DNA of 64,000 bases from the NCBI GenBank assembly GCA_037903475.1, contig JBAJFG010000074.1:496001-560000 (forward strand). Reading direction: 5' to 3'. Positions 45,411 to 57,302 of the stretch are shown one piece after another (position 1 is the first letter of the stretch; each line of letters begins with the position of its first letter). The notes under the pieces are model-generated. The model was not told where the DNA came from and did no database searches. It saw only the letters and a program-made list of their open reading frames with translations. Source of the DNA: Ancylostoma caninum. Lineage: Eukaryota > Nematoda > Chromadorea > Rhabditida > Ancylostomatidae. The position numbers and the translations under genes are program-made.

Positions 45411-46812
45411 CGAATTCGATCCACTTCTATTCTCACCTCCTTGACGCGCTGTACAGTTTTTCTGCGTCTCTGCCTGTTGGTCTCTGCCCTTGGATACTTG
45501 CCAAGTTCTTGACGTAATCGATAACATTGCGATGTTATGTAATGACCTCATGTGAACGAAAATGTCGATTGTTGGTAATAATTGGTAATAACTGAACAGC
45601 TTTATCGTAAAGGGACGTGGCCTAACGCTCAAACAAGTGTGCACCAATGGTGTGTGCCCACACGCCACGCCTCCCATTATCCATTACTTTAACCATGACG
45701 TCACATTATAAGTAATGTCAGATATGGTATAGTTGTAACTACAAAGAATGTCATTCTGATATCCAGGTATAGAATAGGAGTAGTCAGTCGATAAGGCCTT
45801 ATTTTAAATGCCTTAACGGCTATGGAATTCTAACAGATCAAAGATCAAGATTTGAATCTCTTTGAGATCATATTTTACTATTTGTGCCTTTGAATACGGT
45901 TGTACGTATGTATGTTTGTTTCCTTTTCTCTCTTGAAGTTGTCCATTTTTCTTTATGAATGAAAATTTATTTGTATTTTTTCAACAGGGTGATGCCTAGA
46001 TTAGAATGTTTCAAAAATCAGAATTTACTCCCTACCTGGATTTACTGGTAACAATTTTACTGTAGTTTATGACTTGTTAAGTAAATAATTGACTGTTAGA
46101 CTAACTGGTGAAAGGCCTTGCTTCTCTTGGAGTGTAGCACCGCCCCGTAGTGGCCAGCCACATCAGTAACCATACCTATTGATTTTTGGCGCAACACGGC
46201 TGGAGTTGCTGCTGCGCGCGTCACCGCTAATCGATACCTATCAAAATCAATTACACATGAGCCACGACGACGCAGGAGTGTGAAACACGTTACTAGTGGA
46301 GGCGCAGAGATGAAAAGGAGTCCTCAGGAGTTCTCTGCTCGACCTTGTTGGAATGGTCAATGATTCGACGGATTATTGCGTTACGTCCTAATGTTAGCGG
46401 CAATTTAGGGAGTAGTTCGACCAGTGCCAAGACTTAATTTGACACCTGTTCAACTGGATAACCACAAATTTAGATCGATTTATTGATTGATTCATTGAGC
46501 GAGATAGAATAAATTAGTTGACAGGTGGTACTGGTAAACCAGACGGTCGCTTTGGTCCTCCTCGTCGCTGAGTGATCCTTTAATTGTAGAAAATATAATC
46601 AGAACAGAGAAAATTGGGTTATTTAGGCCCACGGTTGTTCTACCCGTGCGTGACCCATGAAGGGTATCTTTCTGTGGGCTTTGCGATTGGTCAGCTGGGC
46701 GAATTGACCAATCACAGAGTCGACTGTGCGGCTCTTCCATGTCACAACACTGCACACCTTCTTACGCTCATATAGGTACAACCACTTTTTCCAAAACTCT
46801 TTCAAGACTATC
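45411..46812. other. Convergent intergenic region
   Basis: The M1-like gene (+) and the tyrosinase gene (-) end towards each other here. It holds both 3' UTRs, a TGCGATTGGTCA / TTGACCAATCAC hairpin at about 46682-46716, and no separate gene that I can support. Confidence 0.4.
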
Positions 46813-49800
46813 CTACCTTCTCCCAGCCGACGGCAGTGGTCTTGGCGCCGGCGCTGGCGCCAGAGAGACTTGTGGGAGAGATCCGGGAGCCAATGAAACG
46901 AGCGCTGATTGTCTCCTCAGTGGCAGTCTGAACGGACTGACACCGAACTCCGAGACTGGTTGACGGCCTCGTAGCAGACGGCGAGAAAATTGGCAGGAAA
47001 TGAGGCGAGTAGCCAGATTCAGAAGGGAGCATTGTCTAGAAAAAAAGCGAGAAAAATTGGAAGTTTTTAGAAAAAAAATCGGAAGGGGGACGTACCCGCA
47101 TGTGCGTTTGCAGTTCTCCCACATGTATGCGGGATTCGCGCTGCATTGGCCTTGGCGGTACCACTGCCCGCATTGTGAACTGAAGTCAGTGCACGCTGGA
47201 AACAGGAAAATTGAATTTTGAATCTCGCGCGCTCAGCAGGATTATTGATTGAAGGAGAATTTCTCACAAAGTGAATTCCACAAAGAGTTAGGCGTCGATC
47301 CACGACAAAGGTTGCAAGACGGCTGACAGTACTGGGCCATGTACGCGTACCAGTTGCTGCTCGAGCAATACCCACGACTTGCCCATGCGATACAACAATA
47401 GTGCTGATTGAGACAAGTGCCGCCTGCAATGAAGATTATACGTATTGATTTTTCCTCATTACACCAATAACTGACCGCCAGATGATGGAGGCTGAGTTGT
47501 TGCAGGTGGAGATGTAGTGGTGACGCCTACAAAGTAGGGTTGGTATAGAAAAAAATTGAAATTTGAGGACCTTGTGGATAAGGGCCCTTTGGAATTTTCC
47601 CAAGTGGTCAAATTTACCCACTTGACTGGACATTGCACGCTCGAGCCCTTGTGGTCCCACATAGTGCACAGGACTGACGGCAATTCTCGGCCATCCACGA
47701 TGGGTTTCTGTAGCACTCGCCACTAGACGCCCAAGCACGGCACAATCCATTGCGATCACCGCACTCTTAAATGGCGAGTCCTTTAAAATGCGTCCTTTAA
47801 ACTCGTTCTTAAACCCGTAGTAGGACTACCAATGTTGATGTTGTAGGTGGTTGGACGACAAATTCCGCAACTGGCCTTGCACCATGCGTTCATGTACACG
47901 GGATTCACTCGGCATTGTCCTTGGCTTGCCCATGGAGCACAGCATTGCTGCTCGTTGAAGCATGTCTGAAACAATTTATTGATTGTTATTGATTTATTGG
48001 TGGGATGATCAGTCATTTAACCGAGTCAAACGCTAGGAGGACGCTCTTAGTGTTTGCAGTCGAATTATGTCGCCTAATATGAATATTTGACTTGACGATG
48101 CACCAGTAGACAGGCATAGTGGTATGGTGCGCAGGAGGGAAAACGGGGCGGTGCTGTCGTCGTGCGATTGGTCAATTTCGACTTGTTTTCGTTCGCGTAA
48201 TTATTTTACACCACATGTGAACTGATTTGTGCGGAGGACGACAGTTGACACTACAAGTAGGAGGAGTATTTGAAATGCACCAATCGCAGAACATTGGCAC
48301 CGCCCCCTATTCCCTCACAACGCACCACTCCCGTGCTCTTTTATTACTTCCAAATCCTATGATTTGTGGTACTACTATGCTGTCAAATTGACAGCAATGA
48401 GAGCTGTCTATTAGACAACGCCCTTAGTGTTAAAGACACAGGAAAGCAAAGTAAGACCGCCCCCTACACCCATCGCGATTGGCTAAGGATAACTTGAATA
48501 TTAAATATCCTTAAGTATATTATGTATGTACTCAAGGGGATGAAGCTTTTACCCGAAGGCAATGTCCCACCTTATTTTCGCTCCGAGATTTTTATGTACA
48601 TAGCTGAAGTCCTCTTGAGACGCTCATGACAGTGATATACACCCTACCTAGTGAAAATACCAAAAATCCGTCTCAAACTCTTTGTTTTGAGGAGAGTTGG
48701 GGCGGGGCTCCCACCCAATAATGGACCTCGCCCACATGCGCCCCTGCCACCTGCAATATAACATGATCGACATGTTTCGTGAAATATCGATCGATAACAC
48801 GTCCGCACAAGCACACTATTATTGATTGACACCAAACACGTTGAACATGTTAGACTGGTCCGGGTATCACGTGAGCCCCCTTCCCTCCCCCTAACCCCTT
48901 CAACTTTCTACATAATCGACCACATGAAAACGATTTTTTTCTGCTCCTTAGCAGCGAATGATGTATACCGTTGTGATGAGATTTTCCTGAAGATTTCTAC
49001 CATATAAAAATATGAGACCGTGAATGTGAAGTGGGACACTGCCTCTATCATTGTCTAAGGATAGCTTCCATTTCGATTTCCTCCCCATTCTTGGACTTGA
49101 AATCACGCATTATGCTATGGCTTTCTGCCAATCTCTTGTCCTATGTTTCATTTCCATTTTTTGCGAGTCTCATCGTTCACAGGATAAACTAGTGACTTTA
49201 TCCAAGACTCCTTCTTTGGACATTCCAAAAAATCCTCAATTTCTCCATATCAACGAGAACTCCGGCTTACCTCTTGAGTTGGACCAGCAGGAGTAGTGGT
49301 GATAATTGGCGGATCCGTTGGCTCATTCTCAAGTATTTATCATTCCAATTTCGAAACAAGAAATATATTCAGTATTATGTTTTCTAAGTAATACCGTACC
49401 TGGACTCTTACGCACCGATTTTGTTGGCAAACACTGAGATAACATCGATCTTCATCTGGAATGTCACTATTTTATGTCTCTGTGGTCAATGTGCAGAAAA
49501 TTTTAAATCTTTAGGGTATGAGCGCACTCACTTCTAGTGTATCCACCACAGTACCCATCTACAGCTATTTTAGCGGCACATCGTGGAGCACCGTGGGACA
49601 GATCGCAGAAGAGGAATCTTAAAGGTAATTGGCAGGTTTGATTATGTTGAAGGAAAAAATCCTAGAAGAAAGTTATCCTCACTTTGATCCACATCCAGCT
49701 GTATTTGCAGCTGAACAGGTTGGCCGTGGAGCGTAGCTGTACAGGTTATCTTAAAATTTCATTTCATCATTTAATTAACGCCGAAACTTGCGTTATCTGA

Positions 49801-52800
49801 AACTGTGACTTAGTTGTGACCAAACTCAGATGTAAATCCGCGTAGTGAGAGTGGATGGAATAATTTTTTGCATAATTTTTTATCCGGAATACCAGTTATT
49901 TTATTTCCTGAAGTCCGAAAGGTTAAGGGCACCGCCCTGAGATTTCTAATCACTTCTAAGATTTCCCATCGTGAAAGAAGTTCCAGGAGCTCCTCCCTGA
50001 TCGGATTGATATATGTGATTTCGTGCAGAACTGCCGAAAGCCCCGTTTTTGAGCTCCAGGTTTGTGGAGCTTGTGGGCGGAGCCAACACGGGACTACCAG
50101 ATTTCCACCATGCACTTCCTTGCTGGTCACTCATGGAGCGCGCTGCCTATCCTGCTAGGGAATGGATAATGAGAAACTCTCACGAGAAGTGCGAATTTCC
50201 TCAAGGTGCATTACTGGAAATGCATTATTCAGCAACCTCATCCTCCTTCCTTGGCCCCTCTCCCAGGCTCCGCCTACAAGCTCCTCACGAAATGAAGCTT
50301 GAAAACGGTTTTTTTGGCAGTTTCACACGAAAAAACGTATACCACTGGAATCATGATTTCCTGGAGATTCTTCTCATGTGAAAATCCGCGTGTCATTTAC
50401 AGCAGACCGACAACGCTCAGATAACGCTCCAGCCTCCCCTATTTCAAGAATTCGAACCGAAGGGACATGCGGCTCCAAGTGCTGGAATTTCTGAATGCTT
50501 TGTGGCAGCTTGAGGCGAATATAACTTCATAAAGTCCACAGTTAGTGAATAACCACTTTCAGCTAACGACTGTAGACATAGTGAAACAATGGTTCGTCAC
50601 AGATACGAAGCGCCTTTCCTCACACACCAGTATATGCATTCGACAATCCATCTGTGTTCACCATCGGGAAGAACGGCTGCATCGTGTTGGAGCCATAGTG
50701 CGCAGCGCTGCTGCATGACGGATTACTTGCTGGATATTGGGCTTCACGAGCAGCTCGTGTCTGAAACTTCGATTTTATTTTATTTTATTTCAACAAATAA
50801 CAAACCTCTTCAAGACAAATTTTTAAGCAGAAAAAAATCTAAATATAATTATAAAAAAGAAAAATGCAAAGGTTTAAAAAATATTATTAAACTCAATAAC
50901 AAAAATTCTATGTTTTATTCTTTACATCACAGTGTACATAGGTCACTATAACGTATCAGAACAGGGCAGTGGCAGATGCTAGGGAGGCGGGAGGGGGAAT
51001 CACCTTAAAAGACAAATAAAAATCTATTATCAGTTTGTTTTTAATTGTCCGTTTTTCTCAATATTCTTTAACTAATTTTTATTACCTATTTGCTATTACA
51101 ATTAATAGTTTTATTAATTTTATTTTCGATCTGGGTCCCCAGGATGGCGGAGACACCACCTTTTTCCTAGCCCCCTCCCACCACTTTCTGCTACACAAAG
51201 TTTACTACCAAACTTTAAATTTTCAGCTATTTTTTTACTAATTTTTCCAAATTTCTGTTTCCTTCTGCTTTTTTTGTTCATGTATGTTTTCCAAAAGAAA
51301 GTGCTACATTTTTTCTGGTCTGCGTCTTTTCTCTGTGAGTTCCCGTTCTTCAACATTTAAGATCACCCATTTTAACTAGGTCGAACATTCGAATATTTGA
51401 GAAAGACAAGGGCTTGACATCCCTGGAGGAAAGCTGAGAGGGACCGTAGCGTTTTTATTAGCTCTTCGAAATACAGAAGTTGATGAAAATGCTAACCTTA
51501 AGCTACTCGGATCTAACCATACTGATATTGCGTTGTTCATAAAACCAGAAGCATCTGCTTACCTGACGAGCGAGCCTCCAATTCTCCCAGATAAGATCCA
51601 CAAACGAGTGATGATTCCAGAAAATCGGGTCATTCGTAGATGTGGTTGGTTGGAACATGTCCCCTGGAACGATGAGAAAAATTCGCTAAATTTTCTCAGC
51701 AACCTAGGAATAAGGATATTTACCTCCTATATAAATGTGAGGGTTACCGTGAGAGTACTCAAGCGCTGTCCATGCTGCTGGACTGGGGCAATTCTAAATA
51801 AGGTAATTCCTGGAATATATTGCAATCTACTGTTAAATCTTCCTCGACGAGAAAATCCACCTGATCCGGAGCGGTGAACGCAAGAACTTGTCGGTAATCA
51901 GTTGCAGCCATCACCGCGTTGATATCCGACTGCTGGAAGAGTGTCCCAGACCCACCAACGTTCCTCCGGAAAACTCGGGATCCCTGCAAAGCCAATTCTC
52001 ACCTATCTCCAGGAAAAACTACCTGTATCCACTCACATCTACTGTACGCCATCCTCTGAATGCTCCCGTTGCAATGGAGCCGTCCGGTCCTTGTCGACCC
52101 ATGAGTTCATTGGTGAACAGGGATGAATCTCTAGGATTTGGCAGAGTTCCATCGAGAGTGGAGTCCCAATATGGTAGCGCTAGGGTTGGATCAACTCGGC
52201 GTAGAGCGATTTCTAGCCTAAATGTCACTTCTTAATGGAGAAGTACAATAGCCGGTCATTATTTACTTGTATATCCACTTATCTTCTTTTTTATATGCTT
52301 ACCCACTATTTAATTGTTATAATTACTTACATTACTTACACTTAATTACTGGTACCTTCATTATACCTATTTAATTACGACTGCGGTCAATTTCAGTTTT
52401 TGAGTCCCTTGCTGGGTGCTTCACGCACGCGCCGCATCCAATAGAACTCGTTGCACAAGAAGATCTATTCCCAGAGTTACTGCTGTCACCTAATACAGGT
52501 TGTGCAGGTAAAGTTAACCTAGAGTGGATAAAAAGTAAATAACATAGCGTCCAGGCGGCAGTTATTTCTGCATCACAGAAAGCCGCCCATCTGGTCTGCC
52601 GCGCCGCAGCACCTACGCGGTGCGGCAAACCTGGGAGGCTGTTGGACGCTGCAGTATTGATGCTTTTGGATGTTTTCCACTCATGTTTTTGTTTTTTTAT
52701 TAAGCGCTGGAGAACATAAACAAAGTATCAATACCGGCAACTCCACAATCACAACGCGCAGCTGGCCTACCGCGCCGCGTGGGCAATGCGGCGCGGCAGA

Positions 52801-53575
52801 CCAGATGCGCGGTTTTCTGTGGTGCGAAAACGGTGGGGCGGCATGATTGACACTGTAACAAGTGGGTGATCATGGGACAATTTTTTTTCAAAGCACATTA
52901 CAGTCACCCCGTAATAAAATCACCTTTTGATGAACTCCCTATGCCATGGCAGGAATGCTGGTCCTGAATGTGCCCCTGGCGATGTGCTGAACGACGAGTG
53001 GATCCGAGACAGCGCATCGTAGTCGCCGTTTCCCTTGATAGTCCACATGGCAGTATGATACCTTAAAAGGCAACCACCTGGTTGACGTCATTGCTTTCCC
53101 AAATTTGTGCAACTACACACCTTCGCCTTTCTGCATCAGTCATCACACGGTATTCTTTCCTGAGGGCTTTACCAAGGCGTTGGCCGTTTCTCAGCACACA
53201 GTTAGAGCCACCAGTGCCTCCAAAGAATCCACAAAGACAGGCGATATCCATACATTCGTAGGCACTAGTTGGATTAGACGAGATAGCCAGCGCTGAGACG
53301 GGCCCGGCCAAGCCGGCACCGGCGGATCCCGGCGACTGCACGGACGCCGTAGAGACTGTGGGGACGCTCTAAATATGGCTCATTAGCTCCATTCTTGATA
53401 TCTTTGTCACTTTACTGGGTGCAAATACCTTAGAATTCGTGGCCCATGAGGTGATTTGACTACAAATCACTCGAAGTGCTGCGGTAGGAGCGCTGTTGCA
53501 AATTCCCTGAGAGTGAGCGGGACTTGCCATGAATGCCAACAGTAGTGGCGGTATAAGGGACGTTGCCGGCGGCAT
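46813..53575 (-). CDS. Secreted tyrosinase with four ShKT domains
   Basis: Eighteen phase-consistent exons give 725 aa: 53575-53429, 53368-53121, 53061-52924, 52217-52037, 51983-51861, 51793-51724, 51663-51563, 50760-50628, 49749-49683, 49617-49532, 49455-49400, 49327-49271, 47965-47830, 47765-47661, 47526-47476, 47423-47268, 47195-47096, 47035-46813. Residues 1-22 are a signal peptide. The type-3 copper site is intact: CuA His153 (SRIHSSF), His163 (GAHSG), His172 (WHREF); CuB His294 and His298 (EYSHGNPHIY), His320/321 (NHHSFVD). LALPYWDSTLDG and NTDGLSNAYT are typical of nematode tyrosinases. A cysteine-rich linker (PRPTC.. FLFCD) precedes four ShKT domains, each with six Cys ending CxxxCxxC. 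Such enzymes oxidise phenols, plausibly for cuticle or eggshell hardening. The last exon after GQC is arginine- and proline-rich and the least certain. Confidence 0.9.
48125..48327. mobile_element. Fold-back MITE with ~50-bp TIRs, intronic
   Basis: TGGTGCGCAGGAGGGAAAAC at the left and TGGTGCGTTGTGAGGGAATA (reverse complement) at the right continue into GGGCGGTGC and GCGATTGG. The 203-bp unit lies in the twelfth intron of the tyrosinase gene. Similar GCGATTGG/CGCCCC blocks without a clear partner occur nearby at about 48455-48485. Confidence 0.7.
50967..51193 (+). mobile_element. hAT-type MITE, diverged copy, intronic
   Basis: CAGTGGCAGATGC and the inner blocks TTTGTTTTTAATTG, TTTATTAATTTTATTTTCG and GATGGCGGAGAC align with the element at 24433. 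The right TIR is degraded. It lies in the seventh intron of the tyrosinase gene. Confidence 0.65.
52562..52835. mobile_element. GC-rich fold-back MITE, family G, copy 2, intronic
   Basis: The left arm (CACAGAAAGCCGCCCATCTG, GTCTGCCGCGCCGCA) and the right arm (reverse complement CACAGAAAACCGCGCATCTG, GTCTGCCGCGCCGCA) form a palindrome around about 52690. The element makes up much of the third intron of the tyrosinase gene. It shares both arms with 21870-22140. Confidence 0.7.
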
Positions 53576-54075
53576 TACCTGGATAAATATCGAGGCAGTG
53601 TATAGTGTGTTAGCTCAGGGAGTGCGTCTGTGACTTTGTCCGCAATTGCGGCTGCAACGCTGTCCGATCTAGTTTTGACATTTTCCTCTGTGAGTTTTAA
53701 TATGAGTATGTTGTCATTCCTTCCACTGTGATGTCCCCCCCCCCACCCGCCCAGAGCGCTTAGTAAAGTCGTCCTGCGACGTACTCCCATCGATGGAAGC
53801 AGTGACTAGCCGTCCGACACTGTGTCGTGACCGTAATTGTAGATAAAGTCACAGACGCACTCTCGAAGCTTCCACAATACAGTGTGGGAGCCGTAGTATG
53901 GAAAACTCGCCCCCAAAAACAAGTGCTTTCAAATATTATGGAGATATTTTGAGTCTGTTATGCTTTAGAACCGCTTCTATAAAGCATTCCTATTCATTTG
54001 ATAATATTTTATAGCTTTTGAGGAAATGCTATGTATCTCTTGAGTGCAGAAAATCACATTGCCATAATATATGTC
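53576..54075. other. 5' flank of the tyrosinase gene
   Basis: A TTTATCCAG three bases before the start codon is a good trans-splice acceptor candidate. No TATA box is evident. No other feature was recognised. Confidence 0.4.
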
Positions 54076-54190
54076 TGGTGTGGATCGTGGTACCTGGAAC
54101 GGGCGGAGCGGCTAGTGCTCTGTGATTGGTTAATTCGAATAATCATCCAATCATAGCTCCGCCGCGCCACCGAGGTACTGCGCTCCACAT
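54076..54190. mobile_element. Short GC-rich fold-back unit
   Basis: GGTACCTGGAACGGGCGGAG..TGATTGG at the left faces CAGTACCTCGGTGGCGCGGC..TGATTGG (reverse complement) at the right, around an AATTCGAATAATC centre. It resembles, but is not the same as, the MITE at 48125. Confidence 0.5.
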
Positions 54191-55179
54191 CTTATCCGTC
54201 TAGAAGGCAATGTATTCAAATTCAAGCATGTCTCATAAGTTTTTGGATTTTTTCGATACCATTCTAATTTTTCTCCAATTTTGATTAAAACCGCTTAACT
54301 TGTATAATCGTCAATGAAAAAATATTTCTTCACCACAGCCGCATCCGTACTCCATACGCCTAAACGTGCTGCGAACTCCAGCGAGGTGCAAAACGTGAGA
54401 TAACCCATGCTTCAGATGTGCACACTATTTGTGAGAAATCGTTTTTTTTTTCTAGAAAAAAATCGGGCTAAACCTCCTAGGAGCACCTTTTGTTTTCCTT
54501 TGAAAATTTGATGCAAGAATGAAAAAGAAAATAAGATTGCGTGAGAAAATAACTGAAGATTATTTGGAGTTCACAAGAATCGCGAGCGTATCCGGCGATG
54601 ATGAAGCTGGGATAAATGAACGACTTGCTACTGTGGGCCCAGTATGGCTTCACTGGAATAAATCTGTGAAAATATTGGGCGACAAATAAAATAAGAATGA
54701 TGCTTCCATTCGGGAGCACATCAGATTAATCAAGAAATACAGAGTAAATATGACATCACCGAGATAGAGCCACAGAAACCAGCTAACCGACGATTGAAGG
54801 TGAGCCGTGTAATTAGGGATCACCTGAAATCAGGTCAAGTTACCAGTTCACTGCAGTTGATCGCCGAATCAACAACAATACTGCAACGCTTTTCGCCCAA
54901 GTCTCGGTTCACATCGAAGGTCGTGGTTTAATTTAGCAGCACGTAGCAGATGTAAAGTAGATCTGTTGATCTGAAAACAATTTTCGATGAAATTGAGGGT
55001 TGGCGAAAAGAAAATCTACGGCTGCGAATACAGCGAATGCGACAGTGCTTTCTCTACAATTCCTGAAGGTAAGAACAATGGTTGCCGCCATTCCCTCCTG
55101 GGATGGAATTTACATGGAGTTTACAAAGCTAGTACAATAATTTAGTTGATTTTGTGAGCTTCAAGCAAGGTTAGCAACT
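54191..55179. other. No recognisable gene
   Basis: AT-rich sequence with frames of 80 codons or fewer; nothing recognised. Confidence 0.4.
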
Positions 55180-55893
55180 ATTTTATTCTGGCTTACGTTT
55201 CGGCAAATCGCCGTCTTCGGAGCCTGAAATGGAAAACTCGATAAGCTAACTATTAGGTCAAATCCCTATAGAACCACACAAACGAAAAGCTAAGCCTGTT
55301 TTTCAATCATGAAGCTAGCTGCTGTACCAAACGCTCACAACTTTGATGTCACTAGAGTGACGTTGTTATTCGAGCGACCGCTAACTGTCCGTAAAAGCAG
55401 ATGGCTTGGGCGTATGTACTCTTCCGGAACAGAAGAGCAATCCCAGATGAGGCGCAAGTTCCCGTGTGATAGAGAGGCATTCTTCCTCGCGGTTCATTTT
55501 TGGACTTTTCGCGTGAATCCACAATGCCTCCAAAGTTTTGCGAGCTGATGTTTGAGGTTCTCGCGCTAATATTTTTACAGTAACTTCGAAATTAGCTCCG
55601 CCATGTCGTACCCTTCTGTGAATGCCTAGTGGCGTAGTCGTACGAGATTTTTCTTTGCCATCTAGGTGCTCTTTCATGCGCGCACTTAATGGGCGTGCCG
55701 TTTCGCCAACATACTCCTCACCACAACTTTTCCAAGAGACCAAGTAGATTACTCCCGAACTCATGCAATAACCTTTCCTCCCTTCAGAGCAAACAACGCA
55801 TTTAGTTGTGGGACATATACGGTCGTACAGTCGGTTTCTGATTAGTTGGCGTTTGATGTCACTCGGCGGTATTTCTACAACATATTTTTCAAA
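55180..55893 (-). mobile_element. Penelope-like element fragment
   Basis: The minus-strand GIY-YIG coding segment is followed at its 3' side (55190-55235 on +) by TTACGTTTCGGCAAATCGCC and TTCGGAGCCTGAAA, a sequence type usual at the ends of Penelope-like elements. The reverse-transcriptase part is absent up to the abutting fold-back element at 55911. Confidence 0.7.
55381..55893 (-). pseudogene. Penelope-like GIY-YIG endonuclease domain
   Basis: The open frame runs about 170 codons with no intact upstream part. It starts AFEKYVVEIPPSDIKRQLIR, then a zinc-knuckle-like linker (CPTTKCVVCSEGRKGYC), then the GIY-YIG nuclease: GVIYLVSW and EEYVGETARPLSARMKEH carry the paired tyrosines, the glycine and the conserved arginine, and NREEECLS lies near the end. 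This linker plus nuclease order is that of the C-terminus of Penelope-like retroelements, where the nuclease supports target cleavage. The reverse transcriptase that should precede it is missing here; the flanking insertion at 55911 probably cut it off. A short minus-strand piece at about 57360-57306 (FKTRCNSGGITRIL) may be the continuation on the far side. Confidence 0.75.
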
Positions 55894-55910
55894 AGCTAGT
55901 ACATATTATA

Positions 55911-57302
55911 CAGGGTGCGCCATAAGTTCTTGCACACCATATTTAGTACCACCACAGCAGCTGAATTCAATATAATGGCATAATCTCTGTGGCCACACTA
56001 AGCCAACTCAATAGCAACTTAAATAACTAATAAGATCGGGAATTTGCTAGCATTTACTTTTGTAACAACTTAAACGCAGCAGGAGCTGAAATTCTCGACT
56101 CTGAGTTGAGCTGCGGGTGGTGAAGTACAGACTCAGCACATCATAAATGTGAAACGAACACAGACAATGACGGCTTACCTGCTGAGAAAATGGAACATTC
56201 GTCGCGAACACGCCTGGCCGTGTTCGCGCGTGGACGAGTTTTCCCCGGCGCGGAAGCCAATGCGGCGCGTGGTTTTGGTCGAGTCCCGCCATGAAACCCT
56301 GTGAACTGAATGCATTTCGTTTTCCCTTTGCGCCAAACCACTCACCGCCATGGCTTTTGCGCCGGTGAAAACTCGTCCGCGCACAAACACGGCCAGGCGT
56401 GTTCGCGACGAATGTTCCACTTTGTCTGCAGGTAAACCATCATTGTCTGTGTTCGTTCCACATTTATGACGTGCTGAGGCTGTACTTCATCACCCACAGC
56501 TCAGCTCGTAGTCGAGGATTTCAGCTCCTGCTGCCTTTAAAGTATTGAGTGGGAGGCGCACCCATCGCGGCACGGAGCAACGATGTCATCTGAGCACTGA
56601 AGCCACTTCTCAATACAGAGCTGTTCTATTCTCATCAGAAAGATGGTGTAGATGTAGAAATCAAAGGAGAATTCTGGGGTGAGAGCTGGTGAATTCAGTT
56701 TTCTCTCATCCTTCAAGAATTCCATCATGTTTTTGAAAAGATGCCTGGTCAGAGCAAATTTTCTAAGATTTCTATTGTTCACAACACCAAAGTGAAGCTC
56801 AGTCTTATTTGAACAGCATTTTAGGTGAGAAGAGACCTTGCTGCACTAAACTAATATTGCACAGCTCAAGCGTAACGTCTGAGTAAGACTCAAAATCTGC
56901 TCATCTAGCAAGCTCCTCTACTGGAGTGGTGCGCGGAGGAGATCCAGTGCTGAGATCTAACTCTCATGGAGCACTAATTCGAATCCGATGAATTGTTGAA
57001 TGCTAACATTGCTGAAGCACAAGTTAAGTGCTACATTATACAGAAGTTTGAGCTCGTAGTATAAAGCTGAGGCTAAGCATTGAATTGATTCATACAAGAA
57101 ATGCAACCGTGCCGCGATGGGTCCGCCTCCCACTCGACTTTGAGCGGCTATAAAAGAAAATGTTGACAAATTCCAAATCACATAGGTTATTTAAGTTGCT
57201 ATTGAGTTAGCCTAGTGTGACCATAGAGTTCATGCCATTATATTGAATTTGGCTGCTGGGGTGGTACTAAATACGGTGTGCAAGAGCTTATGGCGCACCC
57301 TG
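55911..57302. mobile_element. Large fold-back DNA transposon (nonautonomous)
   Basis: CAGGGTGCGCCATAAGTTCT at 55911 pairs with the reverse complement ending at 57302 (one mismatch in the first 20). The similarity runs on for more than 115 bp. A second pair of arms lies inside: ATGGAACATTCGTCGCGAAC at about 56189 faces its inverse at about 56400-56425, and AAACTCGTCC/GGACGAGTTT at 56367 and 56233. The whole is a long palindrome whose right arm is interrupted by another element at 56547. It has no transposase. TIRs of the CAGGGTG..CATAAGTT type suggest mobilisation by a Tc1/mariner-like enzyme; that is inference, and no clear target duplication is seen. Confidence 0.8.
56547..57142. mobile_element. 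Nested element inside the fold-back transposon
   Basis: TTGAGTGGGAGGCGCACCCA.. TCGCGGCACGG at 56547 and its inverse at 57110-57142 (one change in the core) bound about 595 bp. The insertion splits the right arm of the surrounding fold-back unit. It contains no long open frame and no recognisable coding region. Confidence 0.65.

Noticed and set aside
46739..46963. Plus-strand ORF opposite the tyrosinase last exon
   Set aside because: It is the antisense shadow of the Pro/Arg-rich tail and shows no domain.
47242..47423. Stop at 47242 as the only end of the tyrosinase
   Set aside because: A strong in-phase donor at 47267 leads to an exon completing a canonical fourth ShKT domain, so the longer form is preferred; the short form is kept as a possible isoform.
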